From the NCBI GenBank assembly GCA_902515745.1, contig CABXWB010000008.1, positions 21,171 to 85,170 of the forward strand: a stretch of 64,000 nucleotides of DNA, given 5' to 3'. Shown in pieces: positions 32,458 through 41,415 of the stretch (positions are counted from its first letter, which is position 1; the number at the start of each line of letters is the position of its first letter). This stretch comes from an uncultured Alphaproteobacteria bacterium. GTDB taxonomy: Bacteria; Pseudomonadota; Alphaproteobacteria; HIMB59; GCA-002718135. A model generated the notes under the pieces. It searched no databases and had not been told where the DNA came from. It saw only the letters and a program-made list of their open reading frames with translations. A program made the translations under genes and the position numbers.

Positions 32458-33624
32458 ATGGAAAAAAATTTAAGTATAGCTCTCGTAGGTTTAGGTTTTG
32501 GAGCTGATTTTATTCCGATCTATATTAATCATCCATTAGTTAGAAAATTAACAATTTTTGATTCAAATATTCAAGTTTTAGAAGAGGTAGGAAATCGATT
32601 TGAACTGGCAAATAAAGCTAGAAGCTTTGAAGAAATACTTGATGATAAAAGTATTGATGCCGTACATTTAGTAACGCCAATACCTCTACATGCAAAACAA
32701 ACAATTGATGTCTTTGAATCTGGTAAACATTGTGCTTGTACTGTTCCAATGGCGACAAGTATTAAAGATCTATTAAAAATATTAAAAGCCCAAAAAAAAA
32801 GTAATAAAGTTTATATGGGAATGGAAACTGCAGTTTACACACGTCATTTCATATACGTACAAGAAATGTTAAAAAAAGACAAAATTGGTAGAATTCAATT
32901 GCTTCGAGGGGCGCATTATCAAGATATGGAAAAATGGCCTTCTTATTGGATGGGATTACCACCTATGCATTATGCTACGCACGCAATTTCTCCTGTTCTT
33001 GCTTTAGCCAATACATATGCAAAATCTGTTCACTGTTTTGGTTCAGGAGTTATGCGTAAAGAACTAATAAATCAATACAATAATCCTTACCCAGTTGAAA
33101 CTGCAATTTTTGAATTAGAATATGAGACACCTCTTGCAGCTGAAGTAACGCGAAGTTTATTTCATACAGCAAGAGATTATACTGAAAGTTTTAATATATA
33201 CGGAGAAAAAGGAACGTTTGAATGGCAGCAACTTGAAAACGATAATCCTGTAGTATTTGAAATGAACCCAGATGATAAATCTTCACATATTGCAAGCATG
33301 GGTAGAGGTAATAAAATTACTTTTGAGCATATCAATGTACCAGATCGCCAGGATTTGTTACCTAAAGAAATAGCTCGTTTTACTAAAGAAGAAATATTTA
33401 ATAAAGATAAAGAACATCTTAGTTTCATTCAAGGTGGTGGTCATCATGGATCTCATCCACATCTCGTTAATGAATTTATTTTAAGTATTCATGAGAATCG
33501 GCAACCATGGCCAAATGGATCTATTACTGCTAATTGGGTAGCAGCAGGAATTTGTGCACATGAATCCGCAATGGATGGTGGTCGCAAAATATTAATTCCA
33601 AATTTTCAAAAAGATTTTGAATAA
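32458..33624 (+). CDS. Gfo/Idh/MocA-family oxidoreductase (with MFS gene)
   Basis: An NAD(P)-dependent oxidoreductase of 388 residues from the ATG at 32458, which gives the normal start MEKNLSIALVGLGFGADF; the track start at 32413 lies inside the MFS gene. Rossmann motif VGLGFGA; HLVTPIPLHAKQT; the expected EKP segment reads CACTVPMATS, so the usual Glu-Lys-Pro is not conserved. HYATHAISPVLAL and GGHHGSHPHLVNEF are His-rich blocks in the C-terminal domain. The altered EKP suggests a distinct subfamily or reaction. Confidence 0.83.
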   Translation: MEKNLSIALVGLGFGADFIPIYINHPLVRKLTIFDSNIQVLEEVGNRFELANKARSFEEILDDKSIDAVHLVTPIPLHAKQTIDVFESGKHCACTVPMATSIKDLLKILKAQKKSNKVYMGMETAVYTRHFIYVQEMLKKDKIGRIQLLRGAHYQDMEKWPSYWMGLPPMHYATHAISPVLALANTYAKSVHCFGSGVMRKELINQYNNPYPVETAIFELEYETPLAAEVTRSLFHTARDYTESFNIYGEKGTFEWQQLENDNPVVFEMNPDDKSSHIASMGRGNKITFEHINVPDRQDLLPKEIARFTKEEIFNKDKEHLSFIQGGGHHGSHPHLVNEFILSIHENRQPWPNGSITANWVAAGICAHESAMDGGRKILIPNFQKDFE

Positions 33625-33635
33625 AATACTTTAAA

Positions 33636-33712
33636 TGGTGGGCCCTCAGGGACTTGAACCCCGGACCACCCCGTTATGAGCGGGGCGCTCTAACCAACTG
33701 AGCTAAGAGCCC
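33636..33712 (-). tRNA. tRNA with CAU anticodon, probably tRNA-Ile2(CAU)
   Basis: 77 nt, minus strand, with CCA encoded. The acceptor GGGCTCT pairs with AGGGCCC (one G-U), the D-arm has AGCTCAGTTGGTTAGAGC, the anticodon stem CCCCG/CGGGG encloses CTCATAA (anticodon CAU), and the T-arm has GTTCAAGTC. The TTAGCTCAG and GTTCAAGTCC context resembles E. coli ileX more than elongator tRNA-Met, so I favour the lysidine-modified isoleucine tRNA reading AUA; elongator Met remains possible. Confidence 0.9.
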
Positions 33713-33760
33713 TTATTTTTTACCTTATAGATTATTATAAATATTTTAATAATAGTTATT

Positions 33761-33961
33761 TTAGGAAATAAACATTTTTTTAACTGCATTGTAAAAATCT
33801 TCAGTTACAGTAAAATAAAAGCTATTTTCCTCATGTAATGAATTATTTCCATGACCATTTTCAGTATGAAAATCTGTAAGGTGCTTAAAAAAATTATTTA
33901 TATCTGGGATTTTATATTTTCTTCCATCATCACTTGTTACAAAATAGTTTTTACTATTCAC
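33761..33961 (-). CDS. Small conserved-looking protein of unknown function (66 aa)
   Basis: I do not recognise this protein. It is hydrophilic and acidic-to-neutral, with SDDGRKYKIPDINNFFKHL and ENSFYFTVTEDFYNAVKKM, and no membrane segment or signal. The start is a GTG that overlaps the upstream ATPase stop by 8 nt, so it reads as the last gene of the family-5 transporter operon. The balanced composition and tight coupling support a real gene; without homology data this is inference. Confidence 0.55.
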   Translation of the reverse strand: MNSKNYFVTSDDGRKYKIPDINNFFKHLTDFHTENGHGNNSLHEENSFYFTVTEDFYNAVKKMFIS

Positions 33962-35582
33962 CTATAACCTCAAAAGCTGATTGAACTAATTGTTTGGTAT
34001 AGGCGTTTACTGGATTATCGAGCACATTTTTAGTAATTCCTTCTTCAATTACTTTTCCATCTTTCATAACCAAAGTATAATGACACAGTGATCGAATTAC
34101 TTTCAAATTATGGCTAATAAAAATATATGACAAATTGTGATTTCTTCTTAAAGATCTCAACAAATCAATAATTTGTGCCTGAATAGATAAATCCAATGCA
34201 GAAGTTGGTTCATCAAGTAAAATAAATTCTGGATTTAAAATTATAGCTCTAGCAATCGCAATTCTTTGCCTTTGGCCACCTGAAAATTCATGAGGGAAAC
34301 GATGAAGGACAGCTTCATCAAGATTTACTTCATTTAGTGTTTTTTTTATTAAATCGTCTTTTTCTTCTTTTGATAAATCTTTTCTATTTATTTCTAATCC
34401 CTCGCCTATTATTTGTTTTATTGTATGTCTAGGATTTAAAGAGGAAAAAGGATCTTGAAAAACAATCTGCATATGTTCTCTTAAATCTTTTAATTGCTTA
34501 GTATTGTAATCTTGTATTTCTTCATCTTTAAAAAATATTTTTCCAGAATTTATATCTTGTAGTTTTATAAGTGACATTCCAAGTGTGCTTTTACCTGATC
34601 CACTTTCTCCAACAATGCCAATAGTTTCACCATAACGCGCTTTAATATCAACATTATTCACTGCAATTAATTCTGTTTTCTTTTGATTAAAAAAATTGCC
34701 TTTTCTCAATGTAAATTTAACAGTACATTGCTGTCCTTGTATTATATAATCTTTATTGCTTGCATCATAAGGATCGGGTTCACCACTAGGTTCAGAATTA
34801 ATTAAATGTTTTGTATATTCATGTTGAGGATTATTAAATACATCTTCTGTAATACCTCTCTCAACTATTTTTCCATATCGCATTACGCATATTCTATCAC
34901 TAGTTTTTCTTACAACAGTTAAATCATGTGTAATAAGCATAATTGCCATTCCATATTTTTTTTGTAGATCCTTTAGCAATTTTAATATTTGTGATTGTAT
35001 TGTAACATCTAAAGCAGTTGTGGGTTCATCAGCTATTAATAGGTCTGGTCTGTTTGCAATAGCCATTGCAATCATAACTCTTTGTCTTTGACCCCCCGAT
35101 AACTGATGCGGATATTGATTTAATCTTTCTTCTGGTTGAGGAATCTGAACTTCTTTTAATAATTCAAGGGCTCTTTCTTTTGCAACAATTTTATCAATTT
35201 TTTTGTGTTCTCGTAAAACCTCTATCAATTGACTACCAATTTTATGAAGAGGATTCAAACTTGTAAGAGGCTCTTGAAATATCATAGTAATAGTATCACC
35301 TCTAATTTGTCTCATCTGTTCCTGAGTTAAATTTGTAATATCTACATCCTTAAACTCAATCTTGAAATTTGAACCAATTGATGAATTCTTAGGTAGCATT
35401 TTCATAATAGTTCTAGCAGTGACTGATTTTCCTGAACCTGACTCACCAACAACAGCAAGGGTTTCACCTTTCATTATGTCAAAAGATATATCATTTACTG
35501 CATTGACAATTCCTCCCTCTACACTGAATTTTACTTCAGCATTTTTAAGATCTAATAATTTCTGATTATTTTGTGACTGCAT
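33954..35582 (-). CDS. Oligopeptide/oligosaccharide ABC transporter ATPase, fused DppD-DppF type
   Basis: A 542-residue protein with two complete ATPase domains in tandem, as in YejF. Domain 1 has Walker A GESGSGKSVT, signature LSGGQRQRVMIAMAI and Walker B LLIADEPTTALD; domain 2 has GESGSGKSTLG, FSGGQRQRIAIARAI and FILLDEPTSALD, each with its H-loop (LITHDL, FISHNL). It drives the DppB/DppC-like permeases encoded just upstream, overlapping the second by 17 nt. Confidence 0.93.
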   Translation of the reverse strand: MQSQNNQKLLDLKNAEVKFSVEGGIVNAVNDISFDIMKGETLAVVGESGSGKSVTARTIMKMLPKNSSIGSNFKIEFKDVDITNLTQEQMRQIRGDTITMIFQEPLTSLNPLHKIGSQLIEVLREHKKIDKIVAKERALELLKEVQIPQPEERLNQYPHQLSGGQRQRVMIAMAIANRPDLLIADEPTTALDVTIQSQILKLLKDLQKKYGMAIMLITHDLTVVRKTSDRICVMRYGKIVERGITEDVFNNPQHEYTKHLINSEPSGEPDPYDASNKDYIIQGQQCTVKFTLRKGNFFNQKKTELIAVNNVDIKARYGETIGIVGESGSGKSTLGMSLIKLQDINSGKIFFKDEEIQDYNTKQLKDLREHMQIVFQDPFSSLNPRHTIKQIIGEGLEINRKDLSKEEKDDLIKKTLNEVNLDEAVLHRFPHEFSGGQRQRIAIARAIILNPEFILLDEPTSALDLSIQAQIIDLLRSLRRNHNLSYIFISHNLKVIRSLCHYTLVMKDGKVIEEGITKNVLDNPVNAYTKQLVQSAFEVIGE

Positions 35583-36693
35583 ATGGATCTACTGCGTCCC
35601 TTATTCCGTCTCCAAAAGCATTAAAAGCTAAAACAGTTAGTATAATCATTCCAACTGGAGAAATCATCCAGGGAGCATATGCAAAGCTTTGTATATCTAG
35701 AGCCTGATTTAACATTACACCCCATGAAACCATAGGATGCTGAACACCTACTCCGATGAAACTTAAAAAAGTTTCAACCAAAATAATTAGAGGAATACAA
35801 AATGACGTCCAGACGATTACATGAGATAAAGTATTCGGAAATATATGTTGAATCATTATTCTTGATCTAGACGCACCTAAAGCTCTTGCTGCTCTAACAA
35901 ATTCTAGGTTTCTTACTAAAAAAGTTTTACCTCTAATCTCTCTTGCAATTGATGCCCAATTTAATAAAACAATTATTCCAGCAAATAGTACAAAAACTGT
36001 CGTCTCATCGGCTCTTCTTGGCAAGAGAGCCACCAACGCAAAATATAATGGATAGGATGGAAATGATAATGCAAATTCTGTCACTCTTTGCGCTATTAAA
36101 TCATAAGTTCCTCCAAAATATCCTGAGCTTATACCAACCATTAATCCAATAACCAATGATGCTGAAACTGCGATTAAAGCAAAGAGCATAGTAATTTGTG
36201 TTCCAACAAACATTCTTGAAAGAATATCTCTCCCCATATTGTCAGTACCCAATAAGTGAATATTACCATCATTATTACCAAATAACCGAAGTTTTGTTTT
36301 TAAACCAAAAAAGGAGTATTCATCACCCTGAATAAAAAAATAAATAGGTATCATTTCATCTGAATTAGAATATGAAAATTCAAAAGTTTCCATATCCATT
36401 TCTTCAACAAGTTTGTAAACAAATGGTCTTAAGTGAAAATTACCTTCAGAATCAATAAACCGAATTAATTGTGGTGGATTATATAATTCATCCTGAACAG
36501 TTTTCTTATAACTATGTGGTGATAAAAATTCTGCAAAAAAAGCAATAAAAAAAATAAATAACACACCATATAAACCAAACATTCCATAACGATTTTTTTT
36601 TAATCTTAAATATGAGAGGTGCCAATGGGAATTTATGTTTGAAAATTTTTGTGCCTCAGCATTAAGAGATCTATTTTCATTTTTGGAAGTCAT
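35566..36693 (-). CDS. Family-5 ABC transporter permease, DppC/YejE-like
   Basis: An inner-membrane permease of 375 residues. N-terminal YLRLKKNRYGMFGLYGVLF is the usual first helix; a long periplasmic insertion (about residues 70-145) follows; HLLGTDNMGRDILSRMFVG and the EAA loop VRAARALGASRSRIMIQHIFP are canonical. The insertion resembles the YejE-type and rhizobial galactoside subfamily rather than short DppC. Coupled to the upstream permease by TAATG. Confidence 0.92.
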   Translation of the reverse strand: MTSKNENRSLNAEAQKFSNINSHWHLSYLRLKKNRYGMFGLYGVLFIFFIAFFAEFLSPHSYKKTVQDELYNPPQLIRFIDSEGNFHLRPFVYKLVEEMDMETFEFSYSNSDEMIPIYFFIQGDEYSFFGLKTKLRLFGNNDGNIHLLGTDNMGRDILSRMFVGTQITMLFALIAVSASLVIGLMVGISSGYFGGTYDLIAQRVTEFALSFPSYPLYFALVALLPRRADETTVFVLFAGIIVLLNWASIAREIRGKTFLVRNLEFVRAARALGASRSRIMIQHIFPNTLSHVIVWTSFCIPLIILVETFLSFIGVGVQHPMVSWGVMLNQALDIQSFAYAPWMISPVGMIILTVLAFNAFGDGIRDAVDPYAVTK

Positions 36694-37718
36694 TAAGCCT
36701 CACCTCCAGACATATCTCTAATACGAGGATCAAGTAATGCCAATATTATATCTGCAATGAAATTACCAATTACTAAAACAAGAGACAAAATCAAAAAAAT
36801 TGAAGATGCAACATATATATCCATTGTGGTAACTGATGATAAAATCAATGGTCCAATAGTTGGTATTGCTAAAACAATTGCTACTTCAATCTCTCCTTCA
36901 ATTAAATAGCCGACGCTTCTGCCTTGATTCATGATTATTGGATGTAAAGCATTTGGAACACCGTGTTTCCATATAATCTTACTTTCCTTTAACCCTTTAG
37001 CTCTTGCGGTTTCTATAAATTGCATTTTTAAAACATCTAATAAATTACCTCGCATCATTCTCATTTGATATCCTGCTCCTACAAAACTCCCAACTGCAAT
37101 AATTGGCCAGGTATGGAGTAAGAAATCCCATGTTTTTGCAAGACTCCACCAACCTTCTTGTAATACATATTGTTGTGAGAATATTGAGCCGTAATATGGT
37201 GAATGAAATTTTATGGCCCAAAAATATAATATAACCAATGCTACAATAAACTTAGGAATTGAAAAAGCTAAAAATGTAAAAACCGTAGCAAGTTGATCGC
37301 CTAGTTGATATTGATGTGTAGCTGCATAGACTCCAGCTAATATCCCAATAGTTACAGCATTAAAGTAACATATAAAAGCTAATAATAATGTTCGTGGAAC
37401 TCTATCACCTATTGCTTCATTAACTGATCTCTGTTGAATAAATGATTCTCCTAAATCCCAATAGAGAGTTATGTTTTTAACCCAATTAAAATATTGAATG
37501 TAAAGCGGTTTATCTAAACCTAATCTAACTCTTAAAGCTTCAGCTTGAGCTTCAGCATCTTTTTCACTAACACCTCCCATTGACATTGTTTGAGCTTTCC
37601 ATTGAGATGCATAATCACCAGGCATTGCCTGAACAAGAAGAAAAGCAACAAGAGTTATAGCAATTAATAGAGGAATAGTTGCAATAATTCTTTTTAATAA
37701 AAAAAATAAAAAAGCCAT
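36693..37718 (-). CDS. Family-5 ABC transporter permease, DppB/YejB-like
   Basis: A 341-residue membrane permease. N-terminus LLKRIIATIPLLIAITLVAF, then the LGLDKPLYIQYFNWVKN block, six membrane segments, and EAA loop IETARAKGLKESKIIWKHGVP. It is the first permease after the binding-protein gene, separated from it by a hairpin. Confidence 0.92.
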   Translation of the reverse strand: MAFLFFLLKRIIATIPLLIAITLVAFLLVQAMPGDYASQWKAQTMSMGGVSEKDAEAQAEALRVRLGLDKPLYIQYFNWVKNITLYWDLGESFIQQRSVNEAIGDRVPRTLLLAFICYFNAVTIGILAGVYAATHQYQLGDQLATVFTFLAFSIPKFIVALVILYFWAIKFHSPYYGSIFSQQYVLQEGWWSLAKTWDFLLHTWPIIAVGSFVGAGYQMRMMRGNLLDVLKMQFIETARAKGLKESKIIWKHGVPNALHPIIMNQGRSVGYLIEGEIEVAIVLAIPTIGPLILSSVTTMDIYVASSIFLILSLVLVIGNFIADIILALLDPRIRDMSGGEA

Positions 37719-37730
37719 AAATTATAAAAC

Positions 37731-37752
37731 TGGCCCATTGAAAAATGGGCCA
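37731..37752 (-). promoter_or_regulatory. Intercistronic hairpin between binding protein and permease (operon 3)
   Basis: TGGCCCATT, loop GAAA on the plus strand, AATGGGCCA: a perfect 9-bp stem 13 nt before the permease start and 15 nt after the binding-protein stop. This is the third hairpin at the equivalent position in this window. Confidence 0.75.
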
Positions 37753-37767
37753 TTGTATTGATTTGAT

Positions 37768-39795
37768 TTATTTATATTCTGCCAAAACACCAGGTAAGAA
37801 CTCATCTATTTGATCAGCTTTAGGGGTATAAAGTCTTTCCCTAAATATTGCATCTTCACCCCATTCGTACATATATACTGGAGTGCCTGGATGATTATTC
37901 TTTATCCTCTTGTTAATTAAAAGCGCAGCAGGTGTTTGTATTAAACCTATTGCATATAGATTTTCGGTACTTACCTTTTGAATTTCGTAAGCTTTTTCAG
38001 CAACAACTTTCAAATCATTAGTAGCAAGAATGTCGTTACCTAAATCAGCTAAAGTATTTTCAAATGCAAGTAAATCACCTTCATTACTTTTATGTTGAAC
38101 AGGATTTTCAGGTGTTATCGGTAACTCATCAGCCATGTTTTTCGTAACAACAAGCCAATTATGTCTATTGATATATAAATTCCAGTTTCCTGCATCAGTA
38201 AGTGCTTCCGTATCATTTGAAGGTTTTAATATAGGTTTTAATCCTACCGCTTCAAACATTGGAACAATACTATCCCCAATTTTAATATCAGTGGATCTTT
38301 CATTACTGAAAAGGATGTCCAATGCTATATCTTCTCCTCCATTAGGAAAATTTCTAATACCATTTCCATCACTATCAATAAGACCTAATCCATCTAAGAT
38401 TGAATTGGCACCATCAACATTGTATCCATAATAAACAGAATCCTCAAAGCGATGAAACGGAGATCCTGCAGAAAATCCTCCAGAATGAGGATGGAAGAAA
38501 GGACCTCTTGCAACAGATTGACCCATAGTGTCTCTATCCATTGCATGAGATAGTGCTTTTCTAAACTCCAAATTTCTGAAAAGTTTTCTTAACTCCCTAT
38601 CATAATCATCTTGAACTCCAAATTCAGATGATAGATTTACATATAATTTCCATGTCAAAGATCTAGAACCAAAGACTGATCTAACAGGCGAGTTAGGATC
38701 TTTATTTTGCTTTAAGGCTTCAACGTAGTTACCAGGATTTTCCATATTAGAATAATCACCAGTTCCTGCTAGAGCTTGCGTAGTTCTATCATCCCATGAG
38801 GTTAATTTATAAATCGTTTCATGGTAATATGGAAGTTGATTACATTCTTCATCAACTTTCCAATAATAAGGATTTCTTTTCATCACCACCAGTTCATCAA
38901 TTTTATGAGCAACTGGAACATAAGCTCCAAGTGTTGCTATTGGCACTTCATCAGGTGGTAAAGCCATTGTATATGAATCGTAAGTTGCATCACTGTTATA
39001 ATCTGGGTGATGTTGTTTTAAAATGTGAGAAGGCCCTGGAGCACCTCCCATATGCGCAAGCTGTGATAGAACAGCATTACCTTTTGGAGAATCAAAATTA
39101 AACCTAAACGAATATGGTCCTAAAATATCCACTGTCGTTCCTGCACCAAGAGCATCCTTTGGAAGCCTTGAGTTTACATTTGCATTCTGAACATTATCGT
39201 TCCACCAAAAATCTATATCTTCAGTATCAAAAGGGTCTCCATCAGACCATTTTACACCTTCAACTAAATTCATAGTTAAAGTAGTACGATCACTATTAAA
39301 CTCCCAATCAGTTGCTAGGTTTGGAAGAGGTAAAGCTTCTTCAGGTTTAACTTGCCATAGTGGGCCAAGTCTTGTTAATGATTGCATTAACTGCATGCTA
39401 ATGCCACCCCAACCTTGATGTTGTCCAGCTAACCAGTTCCAACCTTCAGGTCTTCCTCCAATAACATGACGAAATGTTCCGCCATAATCACCAATTCCAT
39501 CAACCATTTGAGCTTTTGACATCATCATTGGTGTTGTTGGAAGTCTCTCAGCTACTGGTGGAAGCTTTCCAGCTTCAACATAAGCAGCGGTTAACGGAGC
39601 TTCATTATAGCTATCACAACTTTGATAAGAATATAAATCATCTCTTCCAACTAATTCAACATCTATACCTGACATACTTTTATCAGGTGGTAGAGTTTCA
39701 AGAGCACTAGCACCAGAAGTCATAGCAATCATGCTAACACCTACAAGTAAACTTGCTGCTTTACTCTTGAAAGTAAATTTGGTTTCAATACCCAT
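37768..39795 (-). CDS. Family-5 ABC transporter substrate-binding protein (peptide or oligosaccharide)
   Basis: A 675-residue periplasmic protein of the SBP_bac_5 family, longer than DppA (about 535). The signal peptide ends ASA-LE near residue 32. Typical features are WEFNSDRTTLTMNLVEGVKWSDGDPF and FRKALSHAMDRDTMG. Size and pairing with a fused ATPase match YejA-like and rhizobial AgpA-like proteins; AgpA binds melibiose and raffinose. With two GH4 glycosidases next door, an alpha-galactoside or similar glycoside is a reasonable inferred ligand, but peptides cannot be excluded. Extended Shine-Dalgarno AAAGGGAGGA is present. Confidence 0.9.
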   Translation of the reverse strand: MGIETKFTFKSKAASLLVGVSMIAMTSGASALETLPPDKSMSGIDVELVGRDDLYSYQSCDSYNEAPLTAAYVEAGKLPPVAERLPTTPMMMSKAQMVDGIGDYGGTFRHVIGGRPEGWNWLAGQHQGWGGISMQLMQSLTRLGPLWQVKPEEALPLPNLATDWEFNSDRTTLTMNLVEGVKWSDGDPFDTEDIDFWWNDNVQNANVNSRLPKDALGAGTTVDILGPYSFRFNFDSPKGNAVLSQLAHMGGAPGPSHILKQHHPDYNSDATYDSYTMALPPDEVPIATLGAYVPVAHKIDELVVMKRNPYYWKVDEECNQLPYYHETIYKLTSWDDRTTQALAGTGDYSNMENPGNYVEALKQNKDPNSPVRSVFGSRSLTWKLYVNLSSEFGVQDDYDRELRKLFRNLEFRKALSHAMDRDTMGQSVARGPFFHPHSGGFSAGSPFHRFEDSVYYGYNVDGANSILDGLGLIDSDGNGIRNFPNGGEDIALDILFSNERSTDIKIGDSIVPMFEAVGLKPILKPSNDTEALTDAGNWNLYINRHNWLVVTKNMADELPITPENPVQHKSNEGDLLAFENTLADLGNDILATNDLKVVAEKAYEIQKVSTENLYAIGLIQTPAALLINKRIKNNHPGTPVYMYEWGEDAIFRERLYTPKADQIDEFLPGVLAEYK

Positions 39796-39882
39796 TTTAT
39801 CCTCCCTTTGAATAATTTTAATGAAATTAAAATGTTTTTTTAATTCAAAATCAATAACTATTATAAGTGTTATTCAGTAAAT

Positions 39883-41412
39883 CTAAGAATTTACTGAAAG
39901 ATTAATATATTGGCTGTGAGTAAGGGAATCCTTGATTATTTCGTTAAATTTGTCTGAAAAATCATTGTAATATTTTCTAGATGTTGCTCGTAAATCATAT
40001 TTGCTCATTTGTTCTCTTGCGGATTCTTTACTTAGTAGACCCAGACCATCAACGACTGGGTAATATAATTGAGATTGTACATGAGGAAGGCCAGAGAGAT
40101 AATCATCAAAATGATCAAGACTTGGAAGTTCATCTTGCCATAAAGAAATATATTTTTTTGTTTCTTCGCTTATACATTCATCGGAAACGTATTGCCAAAA
40201 TTTTGAATCTCTTCTTTTTGAAACATAGTGCATATTTAAAAAAGTTTTAAAATCATCAAATTGTCGTCCAATTCGATTATTAAAATTAGATATTAATTCT
40301 TCATTATTAAAGTCCATTTCTTTCTTAAGATATTCAGTTGCAAATAAAATAATTTGAATCAAAGTACTATGAATAGAAGTAGCTTCTAAGGGTTCGAGGA
40401 AACCAGATGATAAACCGATAGCTAAACAATTTTTAACCCAATATTTTTCTAATCTACCACTATTAAACTTAATGTCTCGTCTTGGTTCAATTTTGTGTCC
40501 AAGAACTTTTTCTATTTCTTCTTGTGCTTGATCTGGTGAGATAAATTGATCACAATAAACATAACCAGCACCAATTCTTTCTTGTGTAGGAATTTGCCAC
40601 ATCCATCCATACTTTTGGGCCCAAGCTAAAGTATAATTAATGTAGTTTTCTTCTTTTATGTCTAAAAAAAATGGCATCGCTCTATTTACAGGAAGATTAT
40701 CTTGATAAGAGATCCATTTGGTTTTGAATACATCTCCAATAATCAATTTTTTAAAACCACTACAATCAATAACTAAATCAACATCCAATTCTAAACCACT
40801 TTCAAAACATAGAGATTTTATTGTTCCATCTACATTTTGCGTTGATGATGTGTAAATATCATCAATAATCTCAATATTTTTAGATCTTTTATTTAAATAG
40901 CTTGCAACTTGAGAATTATCAAAATGATATGCATAATAAAATGGGCTTATTAGTTCTAAATTATTATTTTTAAAAGTATAAGGTACTTTTTTATTTTGCA
41001 TAAGCATTGTATGCAAATGAATTTCAGAAACTGGTCTTCCAGCAGCGACAGCATATGCTTTTAAATATTCAAAATTTTCTGGTTTGTTTTTTGGAGCAAT
41101 TAATTGCGGGTCATCTATAGGTCCATAATACGTATATCCTAATTCTTTCCAGTCTTTATGTACTATTCCAAATTTTAATGTAGCTTTTGTTTCTTTCAAA
41201 AAATCAGATTCATCTAAATTATATTTTTTTAAAAATTCATAAAATATGCTGGTAGTCCCCTCTCCAACCCCAATTGTTGGTATTTTAGAAGACTCTATTA
41301 TTTTAACATTTGTATTAAGTTTATTAGAATAAAAAAAGTCACTTAATATATATGCAGCTAACCATCCAGCAGTGCCTCCACCTAAAATTACGACATTTTT
41401 TATTTCTTTCAT
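39883..41412 (-). CDS. Flavin-dependent halogenase (tryptophan-halogenase family)
   Basis: A 509-residue FADH2-dependent halogenase-family protein. FAD motif GGGTAGWLAA at residues 11-20; Lys80 in KATLKFGIVHKDW matches the catalytic Lys79 of PrnA; WMWQIP at 270-275 is the WxWxIP halogenase signature that blocks mono-oxygenation; Glu343 in LEPLEATS matches the second catalytic residue (Glu346 of PrnA). So the active site looks complete. It starts 3 nt after the GH4 gene, in the same operon. Substrate unknown; a free indole, a peptide residue or a glycoside aglycone are all possible. The flavin reductase partner is not adjacent. Confidence 0.9.
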   Translation of the reverse strand: MKEIKNVVILGGGTAGWLAAYILSDFFYSNKLNTNVKIIESSKIPTIGVGEGTTSIFYEFLKKYNLDESDFLKETKATLKFGIVHKDWKELGYTYYGPIDDPQLIAPKNKPENFEYLKAYAVAAGRPVSEIHLHTMLMQNKKVPYTFKNNNLELISPFYYAYHFDNSQVASYLNKRSKNIEIIDDIYTSSTQNVDGTIKSLCFESGLELDVDLVIDCSGFKKLIIGDVFKTKWISYQDNLPVNRAMPFFLDIKEENYINYTLAWAQKYGWMWQIPTQERIGAGYVYCDQFISPDQAQEEIEKVLGHKIEPRRDIKFNSGRLEKYWVKNCLAIGLSSGFLEPLEATSIHSTLIQIILFATEYLKKEMDFNNEELISNFNNRIGRQFDDFKTFLNMHYVSKRRDSKFWQYVSDECISEETKKYISLWQDELPSLDHFDDYLSGLPHVQSQLYYPVVDGLGLLSKESAREQMSKYDLRATSRKYYNDFSDKFNEIIKDSLTHSQYINLSVNS

Positions 41413-41415
41413 TGC

